Of a stretch of DNA of 64,000 nt, positions 36,061 through 43,936 are shown one piece after another. The DNA is from an uncultured Marvinbryantia sp. (lineage in GTDB: Bacteria > Bacillota > Clostridia > Lachnospirales > Lachnospiraceae), in assembly GCF_905201705.1 (NCBI RefSeq), contig NZ_CAJKOX010000007.1:80616-144615 (forward strand), given 5' to 3'. The notes under the pieces were generated by a model. It ran no database searches. It saw only the letters and a program-made list of their open reading frames with translations, and was not told the origin of the DNA. A program made the position numbers and the translations under genes. Position 1 is the first letter of the stretch, and each line of letters opens with the position of its first letter.

Positions 36061-37011
36061 ATGCAGCCGGTAATAGAAGTGAAAAATTTAAAGAAGTTTT
36101 TTACCACGCCCCGCGGAATGCTTCATGCAGTGGACGACGTGACATTTACCATTGAAAAGGGAAAGACGCTTGGCGTGGTGGGAGAATCCGGATGCGGAAA
36201 ATCCACCCTTGGCCGTACTATCATCCATCTGCATGAGAGCACCGGCGGACAGATTTTTCTGAACGGGCGCGACATTACAAAGCTGGACAAAAAGCAGCTC
36301 CGTGAGGCGCGTGAGAAGATGCAGATTATTTTCCAGGATCCGTACTCGTCTATTGATCCGCGAAAGACAATTGACGCGACGGTGCGCGAGCCGCTGAAGG
36401 TATCAAAGAAATTTACAAAGCAGCAGATAGAGGAAAAAACACAGGAGCTGATGGAGCTTGTAGGAATCGACGAGCGTCTGCGGATGGCATATCCGCATGA
36501 GCTGGACGGCGGACGCCGCCAGAGAGTCGGCATTGCCCGCGCGCTCGCTCTGGATCCGGAGTTTGTGGTATGCGACGAGCCGGTGTCAGCGCTGGACGTA
36601 TCCATCCAGGCGCAGGTACTTAACCTGTTGAAAAAGCTGCAGCAGGATAAAGGGCTCACCTACATGTTTGTAACGCACGATATGTCGGTTGTGCGTCATA
36701 TTTCGGATGATATCTGCGTTATGTATCTGGGACAGATGGTGGAAAAATGTGAATCCAAAGAGCTGTTCCGTAATCCGATGCATCCGTATACCAGGGCACT
36801 GCTCTCCGCGATCCCGTCTGTGGATATCCACAATCCGATCAAGCGTGAGATTTTAAAGGGCGAGATCACCTCGCCGGTAAATCCGAAGCCGGGCTGCCGT
36901 TTTGCCGCGCGCTGCAAGTACGCGACAGAAGCGTGTCATCAGCCGCAGGTGCAGGAGGAAGTATCACCGGGACATTTTGTAACATGCTGCAGAGTGCATG
37001 AGGTAAACTAA
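36061..37011 (+). CDS. ABC transporter ATP-binding protein, DppF type
   Basis: The second ATPase of the importer, 316 residues. Walker A is GESGCGKST, Walker B is FVVCDEPVSALD, and the H-loop is VTHDMS. The signature loop reads LDGGRRQRV, where the usual Ser of LSGG is Asp, so this half may be the less active site of the heterodimer. The C-terminal Cys cluster CRFAARCKYATEAC matches its partner. The ATG at 36061 was chosen because AAGGAGG is 7 nt upstream; the ATG at 36055 directly abuts that site. It is the last gene of the pgi operon. Confidence 0.94.
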   Translation: MQPVIEVKNLKKFFTTPRGMLHAVDDVTFTIEKGKTLGVVGESGCGKSTLGRTIIHLHESTGGQIFLNGRDITKLDKKQLREAREKMQIIFQDPYSSIDPRKTIDATVREPLKVSKKFTKQQIEEKTQELMELVGIDERLRMAYPHELDGGRRQRVGIARALALDPEFVVCDEPVSALDVSIQAQVLNLLKKLQQDKGLTYMFVTHDMSVVRHISDDICVMYLGQMVEKCESKELFRNPMHPYTRALLSAIPSVDIHNPIKREILKGEITSPVNPKPGCRFAARCKYATEACHQPQVQEEVSPGHFVTCCRVHEVN

Positions 37012-37028
37012 ACAAAATAATATTTTTT

Positions 37029-37059
37029 CAGAGGCAGCTTCGTATCGAAACTGCCTCTG
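37029..37059. other. Hairpin between the ABC operon and lacI-type gene
   Basis: CAGAGGCAG (37029-37037) pairs with CTGCCTCTG (37051-37059), with an inner TTCG/CGAA extension. TTTTTT precedes rather than follows the stem on the plus strand and no T-run follows on the minus strand, so it is not a standard terminator although it separates convergent genes. Confidence 0.6.
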
Positions 37060-37073
37060 GCTGCAGATGGAAA

Positions 37074-38111
37074 TTACGGAGAAAAGATGAGACTGGTGTC
37101 CAGTATTTCATGCCGGACAGTGCCGCTGGTGATTTTTTCGATGATAAGGGATGCGCAGTGGCAGCCAACCTCATAATGGGAATGTACGGTATAGCTGAGA
37201 TTTTTCCAGAGTCTTATATTTAAAGGCCCCTCCGCAAGGCTGCCGATTTGGAGACGGGAGGTGCGGGCAGCTGCGCTGGCATAGACTGCTTCTACATAAA
37301 TGCCCCAACTGCAGAGGATCGCGTCGTTTTCGGACATAAAGGGAACCGTCTGCTGCATTATGGAAATCAGCTCGTCAAGAAAGCTGTAAAGGGATGAGGA
37401 AGCCCGACCATCCGGACTATTTCCCTTTAGATGATGGATTGTGCGGATATCCGCTGTTACATCCGGATGCAGGGACAGCGCGGCTTTTACTCCGGCTTCC
37501 CGTTCGCGCTCCTGGAGGGAATCCATATCCGGGCGCAGATAAAGAAGTCGTGACGCTCCATGCTCCAACAGATAGGAGGCATGACAGTATGCGTCATTAT
37601 AATAGTCAAAATCAACGGAGGAGATATCAACGCCGGCATGACGGCAGTCGAGGGCGACTGTTGGAATGTGGTATTTCGTCAGGAGCGCCTGGGTATCCGA
37701 AGGAATATCTGTTCCGTTTTCTCCAATGTAAATCAGTCCGTCAATCTTATGCTGAAGATAGCAGTATACATATTCCGGGAGATTGTCCTGGTGAATGGTA
37801 TTTGAACAGAACAGGGCATTGTATTTTTGCCGTTCCAGACTGTCACGGATACCGTCGATCGTCTGGGAATAGCGGTGATGGGAAAGCGGATTGCTCATTA
37901 CAATGCCAACGCAAAAGGTCTGTCGGGAGCGCAATGCTTTTGCAGCGCTGCTTGGGATATAATGCAGCTTTTTGGCTGCTTCCAGTACCTTCTGCGTTGT
38001 TGCAGCGGAAATCGTCTGATTGGGATTCTGATTTAATACGTATGAGACTGTCATGGCGGAAACGCCGGCCTCTTTTGCGATATCGCGGATAGTTGTTTTC
38101 TGGTGATTCAT
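37074..38111 (-). CDS. LacI-family transcriptional regulator
   Basis: A 345-residue LacI/GalR regulator. The N-terminal helix-turn-helix is TTIRDIAKEAGVSAMTVSYVLNQ, the hinge helix SSAAKALRSRQ follows, then a periplasmic-binding-protein-like sensor domain (VGIVMSNPLSHHRYSQTIDG, the DFDYYNDA region). It is divergent from the dehydrogenase operon. Palindromes with a central CG lie both in its own promoter region and in the dehydrogenase leader, so it probably represses both. The effector is not identifiable; a sugar or sugar derivative is usual for the family. Confidence 0.93.
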   Translation of the reverse strand: MNHQKTTIRDIAKEAGVSAMTVSYVLNQNPNQTISAATTQKVLEAAKKLHYIPSSAAKALRSRQTFCVGIVMSNPLSHHRYSQTIDGIRDSLERQKYNALFCSNTIHQDNLPEYVYCYLQHKIDGLIYIGENGTDIPSDTQALLTKYHIPTVALDCRHAGVDISSVDFDYYNDAYCHASYLLEHGASRLLYLRPDMDSLQEREREAGVKAALSLHPDVTADIRTIHHLKGNSPDGRASSSLYSFLDELISIMQQTVPFMSENDAILCSWGIYVEAVYASAAARTSRLQIGSLAEGPLNIRLWKNLSYTVHSHYEVGCHCASLIIEKITSGTVRHEILDTSLIFSP

Positions 38112-38133
38112 AAAAATTCCTCATTTTTGATTA

Positions 38134-38178
38134 ATGTAACGATAAAGCAATTATAGCGGAGAAAATGAAAAATGTCTA
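38134..38178 (-). promoter_or_regulatory. Autoregulated promoter of the LacI-type gene
   Basis: On the minus strand: TAGACA (38178-38173), a 17-nt spacer and TATAAT (38155-38150). Just downstream, 38136-38149 (ATGTAACGATAAAG on the plus strand) matches the operator in the divergent leader at 12 of 14 bases. Confidence 0.65.
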
Positions 38179-38250
38179 TCCGGCATCCATAAAAATGCAG
38201 TATGGATATTATATACAAAAATACAGAAGCAGAATTGTCAAAAATTACAA

Positions 38251-38333
38251 TTGAAAATTAATTTAATTTATTATATACTGTAAATATCCTTTAAGGGATT
38301 TTTATTTTACCCAAATACTTTAACGATAAAGTA
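38251..38333 (+). promoter_or_regulatory. Doubly controlled promoter of the dehydrogenase operon
   Basis: TTGAAA (38251-38256), a 17-nt spacer and TATACT (38274-38279). The spacer holds TTAATTTAATTTA (38258-38270), 12 of 13 matches to the ROK palindrome. Forty bases downstream, TACTTTAACGATAAAGTA (38316-38333) is a nearly perfect dyad with central CG, typical of LacI-family operators. Confidence 0.65.
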
Positions 38334-38356
38334 ACAAGATATTAGGAGGAATAAGT

Positions 38357-39370
38357 ATGATTCTGAACAAGAAAATAGTGGCAGAGGAACCGGGCAGGGT
38401 CGAGGTCGTGGAAGATACGCTGGATGAGAGTGCTCTGCAGGATAATGAGATTCTGGTTAAAAAGAAATATTCTCTGGTCAGCGCCGGAACGGAGTCAGCG
38501 TGCATTACCGGAAAGGAATTATGGTTTTCTCTGCCGGGGACGCTGGGCTACAGCGCGGTAGGTGAAATTACAGCGGCAGGTGACAGAGCAAAGAAGTATC
38601 AGGTGGGAGACATTGTTTACTTCCAGGGAAAACACAGTGCGTATGAGATCATAGACGAAAAGGACGTATTGCTGAAGGTTTCCGATATTGAACATCTGGA
38701 ATATATTCCTTTTCTGCGTATGGCAGCGATTTCTTCTTCTGCAGTGAGAGCGTCAGAGATTGAATTCGGAGATTTTGTTCTGGTAGTTGGACAGGGGCTG
38801 ATTGGTCTGATGGCAATGCAGCTTGCGAGGCTTCAGGGAGCGAGAGTGCTGGTATCGGATACCTCTGCAAAGCGCCTTGCACTGGCAAAGGAGCTTGGGG
38901 CCGATTATACGCTGAATCCTGCTGCGGATGATATGGGCGCTGCGATCAGCGAAATAACAAAAGGAACAAAGGTGGATACGCTGATCGATGCTACGGGAAG
39001 TTCTAAAGTTATCTGCGATAATCTGCAGCATGTAAAAATAGGAGGGGAAGCGATTCTTCTTGGTTCCCCGCGGGCGCCTTATGAAGCAAATGTTACACAG
39101 ATATTCCAGTATATTCATCAGTTCCGATATCGCATTGACGTAAAAGGAGCGCATGAATCCCGCTATCCGAAATATCATACGCCTTATGTTAAGCATTCGA
39201 CGCAGCGGACTCTTGAAATATTGTTGGATTTTCTCAGGACGGGACGATTCCAGGTGGCGCCTATGCTGACGCAGCTGCTTCCGCCGCAGAAGGCCCCGGA
39301 GGTATACCGGCATCTGGCAAAGGGAGACGAGGATTATCTTGGCATTGTATATGATTGGACAAAGGATTGA
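38357..39370 (+). CDS. Zinc-type medium-chain dehydrogenase
   Basis: A 337-residue protein of the MDR alcohol dehydrogenase superfamily. The N-terminal catalytic GroES-like domain contains KKYSLVSAGTES and LPGTLGYSAVGEI; the coenzyme domain has VVGQGLIGLMAMQLARLQGA, an NAD(P) motif with GQGLIG. The four-Cys structural zinc loop is absent and the usual catalytic Cys is replaced by Ser/Gly, as in the BchC-like branch, so zinc dependence is doubtful. AGGAGG precedes the ATG. It is followed 21 nt later by a Gfo/Idh/MocA oxidoreductase, a pairing seen in sugar oxidation and reduction routes. Confidence 0.85.
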   Translation: MILNKKIVAEEPGRVEVVEDTLDESALQDNEILVKKKYSLVSAGTESACITGKELWFSLPGTLGYSAVGEITAAGDRAKKYQVGDIVYFQGKHSAYEIIDEKDVLLKVSDIEHLEYIPFLRMAAISSSAVRASEIEFGDFVLVVGQGLIGLMAMQLARLQGARVLVSDTSAKRLALAKELGADYTLNPAADDMGAAISEITKGTKVDTLIDATGSSKVICDNLQHVKIGGEAILLGSPRAPYEANVTQIFQYIHQFRYRIDVKGAHESRYPKYHTPYVKHSTQRTLEILLDFLRTGRFQVAPMLTQLLPPQKAPEVYRHLAKGDEDYLGIVYDWTKD

Positions 39371-39391
39371 GGCGAAAGAGAGGAAAACAGA

Positions 39392-40471
39392 ATGGGAAAA
39401 TTAAGGGCAGGGATCATCGGCACGGGAATAGCGACCGGGATTTCTTATGCACATTATATTGGCTATCAGAAATCAGAGTGCGCGTATGTGACGGCGGTTT
39501 ATAACAGGAGAACGGAATCGGCGGAAGCATGGTGCCGAAAATATGGGATTGAGGGAGTAAAGGTGTGTCGTTCTCTGGAAGATTTTTTTAAGGAAGTAGA
39601 TATTGTCAGTATTTGCACGCCAAATGATACGCATGTGCAATACATAAAAGAATGTCTGAAAGCTGGAAAGCACGTACTTTGTGAAAAACCTGTAGGGGCG
39701 GGGGAGGAGAAACTGGCTGATTTAGAAAAAGAATGCCGGAAAGCAGGGGGCGTGCAGATGGTGGATTTCAATTATCGAAAAATACCGGGAATCCATTTTC
39801 TGAGTGAAATTAATAAACAGGGCGCGCTGGGAGAGATTGTTTTATACCGCCATACGATGGGAGCCGGACGGCTGGCAAATGAAATGGTCGGCTTTGAGTG
39901 GCGGATGGACCGCAAATGTTCCGGGAGCGGCTCTCTTGGAGATTTTGGCTCTCATATTTTGGATACCATGCTTTTTATTACCGGAAAAAGACCGGAGGAT
40001 ATCTGCTGCAGTCAGTCGATGGAAAAGATACAGATAAAAGAACGGATGTGCAATGGAATCTCAAGAGCTGTGGAAAATGACGACTGCGCCGTTGTACAGG
40101 GAGTGTTGGGAAAAGAAACGTTATTTACCTTTTTTACGAGCCGCGTGGGGGGTCTTGGAAACAGGCTCGAAATAATTGGCACAAAAGCGATTGCCTCCTT
40201 TTCTATGGACAAACCATATGAAGTGCTGCTGGAGATAAGGGAGCCGGGCGCAGGCTTTAGCGGCCTTATGAAGGTTTGCACAGCGGAGGGCGGAGAAATA
40301 GAAAAGTTTCTGACGGAAGCGCCGAACGCAATGGCAGCGGCGTGCAGCTGTAATGCAGCGGATTTTGCAAAGCATGCGGCAGAAAGAAGGGATGCGGCTG
40401 CGTCGCTGATTTATGGAATTCGGGTGGAAAGGGTGCTGGATGAGATGGATAAAAAGGCTGTATGCCTTTAA
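39392..40471 (+). CDS. Gfo/Idh/MocA-family oxidoreductase
   Basis: A 359-residue NAD(P)-dependent sugar oxidoreductase. The Rossmann part has GIIGTGIATGIS, then SICTPNDTHVQYI and CEKPVGAG with the conserved Lys of the EKP motif. The C-terminal substrate domain has DFGSHILD with the His typical of the family. Members act on sugars, inositols and glycosides; the substrate cannot be told. It is encoded between the dehydrogenase and the second binding protein and so belongs to the same sugar-handling operon. Confidence 0.9.
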   Translation: MGKLRAGIIGTGIATGISYAHYIGYQKSECAYVTAVYNRRTESAEAWCRKYGIEGVKVCRSLEDFFKEVDIVSICTPNDTHVQYIKECLKAGKHVLCEKPVGAGEEKLADLEKECRKAGGVQMVDFNYRKIPGIHFLSEINKQGALGEIVLYRHTMGAGRLANEMVGFEWRMDRKCSGSGSLGDFGSHILDTMLFITGKRPEDICCSQSMEKIQIKERMCNGISRAVENDDCAVVQGVLGKETLFTFFTSRVGGLGNRLEIIGTKAIASFSMDKPYEVLLEIREPGAGFSGLMKVCTAEGGEIEKFLTEAPNAMAAACSCNAADFAKHAAERRDAAASLIYGIRVERVLDEMDKKAVCL

Positions 40472-40493
40472 AAAATGAAAGGAGAACAACAAT

Positions 40494-42050
40494 ATGAAAA
40501 AAAGAACAATGACAGTGGTACTGGCGGGGATCCTGGCGGCAGCGCTTGGCTTAAGTGCGGGCGCGGCGGATAATGCGGGGATCGCGGACGGAGTGTTAGA
40601 TGTGGGATATGGGGCTGCGATCGACACGCTGACGCCGTTTCGCTCAAACGTGGCGAATGACGCGCCCTACATGATTAACCTGTATGAGTCGCTTGGATTG
40701 ACAAATTCTGATGGGGAGCTGGAGCTGTGGGTCGCAAAGAGCTGGACTACAGAGGATTATTTTACCTATGATATTGAAATTTACGATTACGTGACGGATT
40801 CAGCGGGAAACAATATCACAGCGGATGATATTGTATGGTTTATTGAGGAAGCAAAAACGCGCGGTTTGAAACCCTGCTTTACAAAGGTTGAGAGTGTGGA
40901 AAAAACAGGCGATTATACGATCCGGCTGAAGATGAATACAAATATGATCGGATCATTTGATGCGGTAATGCTGGCAACGTTTGCTGTTTCGAAGGATGCG
41001 TTTCTGGCAAGTGAAAATGAATTTGCCACACAGGCGGTTACGACATCTGCTTATGAAGTAACGGAGTTTGTTGCTTCTGCAACACTGAAGTTTGAGCGGC
41101 GCGATGATTACTGGCAGGATATTGAGCTGCTCCCAAAGGCTGTCCGGCCGCAGGTGCAGAGCTGCAAATATCATATCATAACAGAGGCCTCCCAGATGGG
41201 AATTGCTTTGGAGACAAATGTGATTGACGTGGCGATTCAGATGGATAACAGTACGGCAATTCAGTTTATAGACAATCCCGATTTTCATGTGGAGATTACG
41301 GATGGAACGAAGGGATGGACGCTGTTTTTTTCAGGCTCGGAAGAACGTCCGGCAGGAAGAGACGAAAAGCTCTGCCAGGCGATCTGCTATGCGATTGATA
41401 CGGAGGCTATGGTGGTGGGTCTGTGCAACAGCGCCGAATATGGGGATGTGATGGCGGATCCCTGCGGACAGGGGCTGATCGGTTTTGATCCGGAGTGGAA
41501 AAACGAGGATTATTACTCCTATAATCCGGAAAAGGCGAAAGAAATTCTGGCAGAATCCGATTATAATGGTGAAACGTTAAGTATTCTTTGTTCGTCCGAG
41601 ACTTTTAACCAGCGTATGGCACAGATGATCCAGGCATATTGCGGAGCGGTTGGAATTAATGTAGAGCTGAACAGTCTGGATATCGCGGGCGTTATGGCAA
41701 TCCGTCTGGATGGAAGTCAGTATGATATGTTTATCAATACGATTCAGGGACCGTTTCTGGCGGATCACTGGTCTATACGATATGATCCGGCAGCATATTC
41801 CACCGGGGATGGAACAAGCAGACATGACTATGAGCTTGCGGAGCTGCTTTATAAAACCTGGACGGTAGAAGGTTATACAAAAGAGAATATTGATGAGGTA
41901 CACGATTATCTGAGAGATCATGCGATTGCTTACGGACTGATCAATCCAAAGATTTTTACTGTATGGAATAACGAGTGCGGGTTGGAAGAAGAGGTAATTG
42001 AAACATTGGGTTACATTGCGCCCACAGCATCAAAATGGACAATTTTTTAG
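40494..42050 (+). CDS. Second Opp/Dpp-family substrate-binding protein
   Basis: A 518-residue paralogue of the protein at 31.6 kb, recognisably similar along its whole length (DGVLDVGYGAAIDTLTPF, ITADDIVWFIEEAK, AICYAIDTEAM, DHWSIRYDP). It has a signal peptide (MKKRTMTVVLAGILAAALG, cleavage near SAGAAD) and, like its paralogue, no lipobox cysteine. No permease or ATPase genes accompany it, so it probably feeds the 33-37 kb transporter, widening its substrate range. AAAGGAG precedes the ATG. A strong terminator follows. Confidence 0.9.
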   Translation: MKKRTMTVVLAGILAAALGLSAGAADNAGIADGVLDVGYGAAIDTLTPFRSNVANDAPYMINLYESLGLTNSDGELELWVAKSWTTEDYFTYDIEIYDYVTDSAGNNITADDIVWFIEEAKTRGLKPCFTKVESVEKTGDYTIRLKMNTNMIGSFDAVMLATFAVSKDAFLASENEFATQAVTTSAYEVTEFVASATLKFERRDDYWQDIELLPKAVRPQVQSCKYHIITEASQMGIALETNVIDVAIQMDNSTAIQFIDNPDFHVEITDGTKGWTLFFSGSEERPAGRDEKLCQAICYAIDTEAMVVGLCNSAEYGDVMADPCGQGLIGFDPEWKNEDYYSYNPEKAKEILAESDYNGETLSILCSSETFNQRMAQMIQAYCGAVGINVELNSLDIAGVMAIRLDGSQYDMFINTIQGPFLADHWSIRYDPAAYSTGDGTSRHDYELAELLYKTWTVEGYTKENIDEVHDYLRDHAIAYGLINPKIFTVWNNECGLEEEVIETLGYIAPTASKWTIF

Positions 42051-42079
42051 AAAAATTCGTAATACAAAAAATAAATTAC

Positions 42080-42112
42080 AAAAGGCTCAGTCGGTTGCGG
42101 CTGAGCCTTTTT
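42080..42112 (+). terminator. Intrinsic terminator of the dehydrogenase operon
   Basis: AAAAGGCTCAG (42080-42090) pairs with CTGAGCCTTTT (42101-42111), followed by one further T. Confidence 0.9.
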
Positions 42113-42160
42113 GAAGAGGTAATTGTGAGAATAGCGAGCGGTATTTCATAATGTTGTATC

Positions 42161-42189
42161 TTGACATTACAGAACATATGTTCTATAAT
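42161..42189 (+). promoter_or_regulatory. SOS promoter with a LexA box in the spacer
   Basis: TTGACA (42161-42166), 17 nt and TATAAT (42184-42189), a full-consensus promoter. The spacer contains GAACATATGTTC (42172-42183), a perfect Gram-positive LexA (DinR) box GAAC-N4-GTTC. Confidence 0.85.
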
Positions 42190-42234
42190 AAAGATGAAAT
42201 AAAAAATATTATATAAAAATTGGGAGGAATGATG

Positions 42235-43047
42235 ATGGAGAAAGAGTACTCACCGGAAGGGTATTTGTATAAAGATGCATATTTGGGCAACAAAGATTCC
42301 TATCAAAGTAAAATAAATTACCTAGCCAAAATGGCACAGCCAGAGGAATGGGATTATCCCGGAGTTAATCAGAGCAAAGATCATTTTATTCTGAAGAACT
42401 ATATCCTATATACTTATGATCAAGTAAGATATGAAGGGAAAATAGGGATATCTTCAGATGGAAATAGTATGTGTTTTAACACGGGACTCCAAACTGTGAA
42501 TGGAAATGATATATATGCATATTTTGTTAAAAATCTGAGTCCTGCTGCTCGCGAAGGACAGGATTGGTATTTTATTGGATTTAATCAGGGAGTCGATTCT
42601 AGAATGAAGTGTTTCAGCAACCTTCCGGAGATTGCAAATTATTTTACAAATCCAGCGGATTTTATTTATGACAGATCATTGGAACTGATTATGGATTATG
42701 ATCATATCATTGATGATAATTATGACAGGTTTGTGGACATTGGATATACTGATAAACATGTGATAAAAGCACTTCTGATGAGTGCAACTGTCAGCATTAA
42801 AGAGAAGATAAAAAGAAACTATAAGCTGGCAATACCACAGTACTTTACTGATAAAGGGACAAGAGAATCAAAGATACAGCTTTTATTGCCGTTATTTTTA
42901 AAAGGAAATAATATGCATGCGGATTTAGCCTTGGTTGTTGACAAAACACAGCATAATTATATTGGAAAAACAATTCTTACATTAGAATGGGCATATGTAA
43001 ACTCCAGAAGGATAGTTAAACCAGATGTTGATTGGTTAAAAATTTAG
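42235..43047 (+). CDS. DUF3825-like protein under SOS control
   Basis: A soluble protein of about 270 residues that resembles DUF3825 proteins as I recall them (LAKMAQPEEWDYP, LKNYILYTYDQVRYEGKI, MCFNTGLQT, WYFIGFNQG, NPADFIYDRSL). No enzyme motif is recognised. The sequence is visibly AT-rich with AAA, ATA and TTA codons, unlike its neighbours. GGGAGG lies 7 nt before the ATG at 42235; two ATGs and a TTG just upstream are alternatives. It is monocistronic, expressed from a LexA-controlled consensus promoter, and is the only protein gene in an AT-rich island. Its SOS control suggests a response to DNA damage or phage; the molecular role is unknown. Confidence 0.65.
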   Translation: MEKEYSPEGYLYKDAYLGNKDSYQSKINYLAKMAQPEEWDYPGVNQSKDHFILKNYILYTYDQVRYEGKIGISSDGNSMCFNTGLQTVNGNDIYAYFVKNLSPAAREGQDWYFIGFNQGVDSRMKCFSNLPEIANYFTNPADFIYDRSLELIMDYDHIIDDNYDRFVDIGYTDKHVIKALLMSATVSIKEKIKRNYKLAIPQYFTDKGTRESKIQLLLPLFLKGNNMHADLALVVDKTQHNYIGKTILTLEWAYVNSRRIVKPDVDWLKI

Positions 43048-43065
43048 CTTTTTTCAACTTTGGGG

Positions 43066-43094
43066 TTGTAAAGTGATTTAAATTTGTGTATAAT
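43066..43094 (+). promoter_or_regulatory. Promoter of a short transcript
   Basis: TTGTAA (43066-43071), 17 nt and TATAAT (43089-43094). No gene-sized reading frame follows before the terminator at 43198-43238. Confidence 0.65.
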
Positions 43095-43100
43095 AAAAAT

Positions 43101-43238
43101 ACGTTTAAGGAAGCATATATTATTTAAGAAACTAGAAGTGTAATATTGAGCAATTAGATTTAAGAGTAAAGTATAAAAGGTATAAGCTATGTTTAAGGAG
43201 TTGCCGCATTAAGTGATTGGTGCAGCAACTCTTTTTTT
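43101..43238 (+). ncRNA. Probable small RNA of about 138 nt
   Basis: A good promoter at 43066-43094 and a terminator hairpin at 43198-43231 (GAGTTGC with GCAACTC, seven T residues after it) define a short transcript. The unit TTTAAG occurs four times (43104, 43123, 43159, 43192), and GTTTAAGGA is repeated exactly at 43103 and 43191. A seven-codon frame (MFKELPH, 43189-43212) preceded by AAAGG runs into the terminator arm, so a leader-peptide attenuator is an alternative reading. Confidence 0.5.
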
Positions 43239-43241
43239 ATT

Positions 43242-43418
43242 CCCACGAGCAATGAGCTAAGTAGACATGCCAGAGTGTCTATTTGGCGGTACTGTGTGCC
43301 GATGGCACACATTTAGCACCGACCGAAGTGAAACGCAGACCTGTCGTGTAGGATCAAATCCCCGATGCGTCCATCGCTACTAGCTTGATGCCCCGTATGC
43401 TTGCAACGGGGGATTTGA
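43242..43418. ncRNA. Highly structured sequence, candidate noncoding RNA or transposon-end RNA
   Basis: This stretch without a gene folds into several perfect helices: GCTAA/TTAGC (43256-43260 with 43313-43317) closes a three-way junction holding AGACA/TGTCT (43263-43267 with 43276-43280) and TGTGTGCC/GGCACACA (43293-43300 with 43304-43311). Then TCAAATCCCC/GGGGATTTGA (43354-43363 with 43409-43418) encloses CGATG/CATCG and competes with CCCCGT/ACGGGG (43391-43396 with 43406-43411). The family was not identified. The raiA RNA motif or the right end of an IS200/IS605 element are candidates from memory only. The transcribed strand is not certain. Confidence 0.5.
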
Positions 43419-43421
43419 CTG

Positions 43422-43913
43422 CTATTCGATATGCAGCTTTCCGGTATTGTAGGTGTGTATTTTATTGCTCCACATACTTTGCACCCAGGCGGTGCGTTCT
43501 TTCGTATAGAGCAGAAAAATAAGATCCTTTGGCGGCCACTTCATACCGAGATTAAACCGTTCTGCGTCGTTTAATTCCTTTGGTGAAAAGTATAAATACA
43601 TATCGCCGGTCTTATCGGGGTTCGATTTGTTGAATACTTTTGTTCCAATTACACCGGTTTCTTTTACCTGGCTCCAGAGAATTTTTTTGCGGGCGATTCC
43701 AAGAAACGAGCAGTATACGCCTTCCTCGTCTATCGTGACAGTGGAGCCGTAGACAAAAACAGGAAATACAAAAATAAGTGCCAGGATTCCGAAGATAAGT
43801 GCGGAGAGCGGTTCCCGGATATAAAGCATGGCTCCGGAAATAGTGCCGCATACCAGAACTGTTCCGAGACCGACGGCAAATTTATATGGATTTGCAAAAA
43901 ATCGTTTGCTCAT
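43422..43913 (-). CDS. Small membrane protein with PH-like domain
   Basis: A 163-residue protein with two adjacent membrane segments (FAVGLGTVLVCGTISGAML and LSALIFGILALIFVFPVFVYG), followed by a soluble part of beta character (TVTIDEEGVYCSFLGIARKKILWSQVKETGV) like bacterial PH domains (bPH/DUF5673 type). No function can be assigned. AAAGGAAA precedes the ATG. It lies 23 nt after the ROK repressor gene and is probably co-transcribed with it. Confidence 0.7.
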   Translation of the reverse strand: MSKRFFANPYKFAVGLGTVLVCGTISGAMLYIREPLSALIFGILALIFVFPVFVYGSTVTIDEEGVYCSFLGIARKKILWSQVKETGVIGTKVFNKSNPDKTGDMYLYFSPKELNDAERFNLGMKWPPKDLIFLLYTKERTAWVQSMWSNKIHTYNTGKLHIE

Positions 43914-43936
43914 GACTGTTTCCTTTCTGTATCAGA

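Noticed and set aside
31601..37011. Nickel-specific ABC importer serving the LarA homologue
   Set aside because: The Opp/Dpp/Nik class alone does not show nickel specificity; the binding proteins lack a His-rich or NikA-like site that I can see, and the surrounding genes favour a carbohydrate.
37029..37059. Intrinsic terminator for the ABC operon
   Set aside because: The hairpin is strong but the T-run comes before it, not after, on the plus strand, and no T-run follows on the minus strand.
43242..43418. Group II intron or complete insertion sequence
   Set aside because: No reverse transcriptase or transposase frame and no flanking terminal repeats were seen; only structured noncoding sequence remains.
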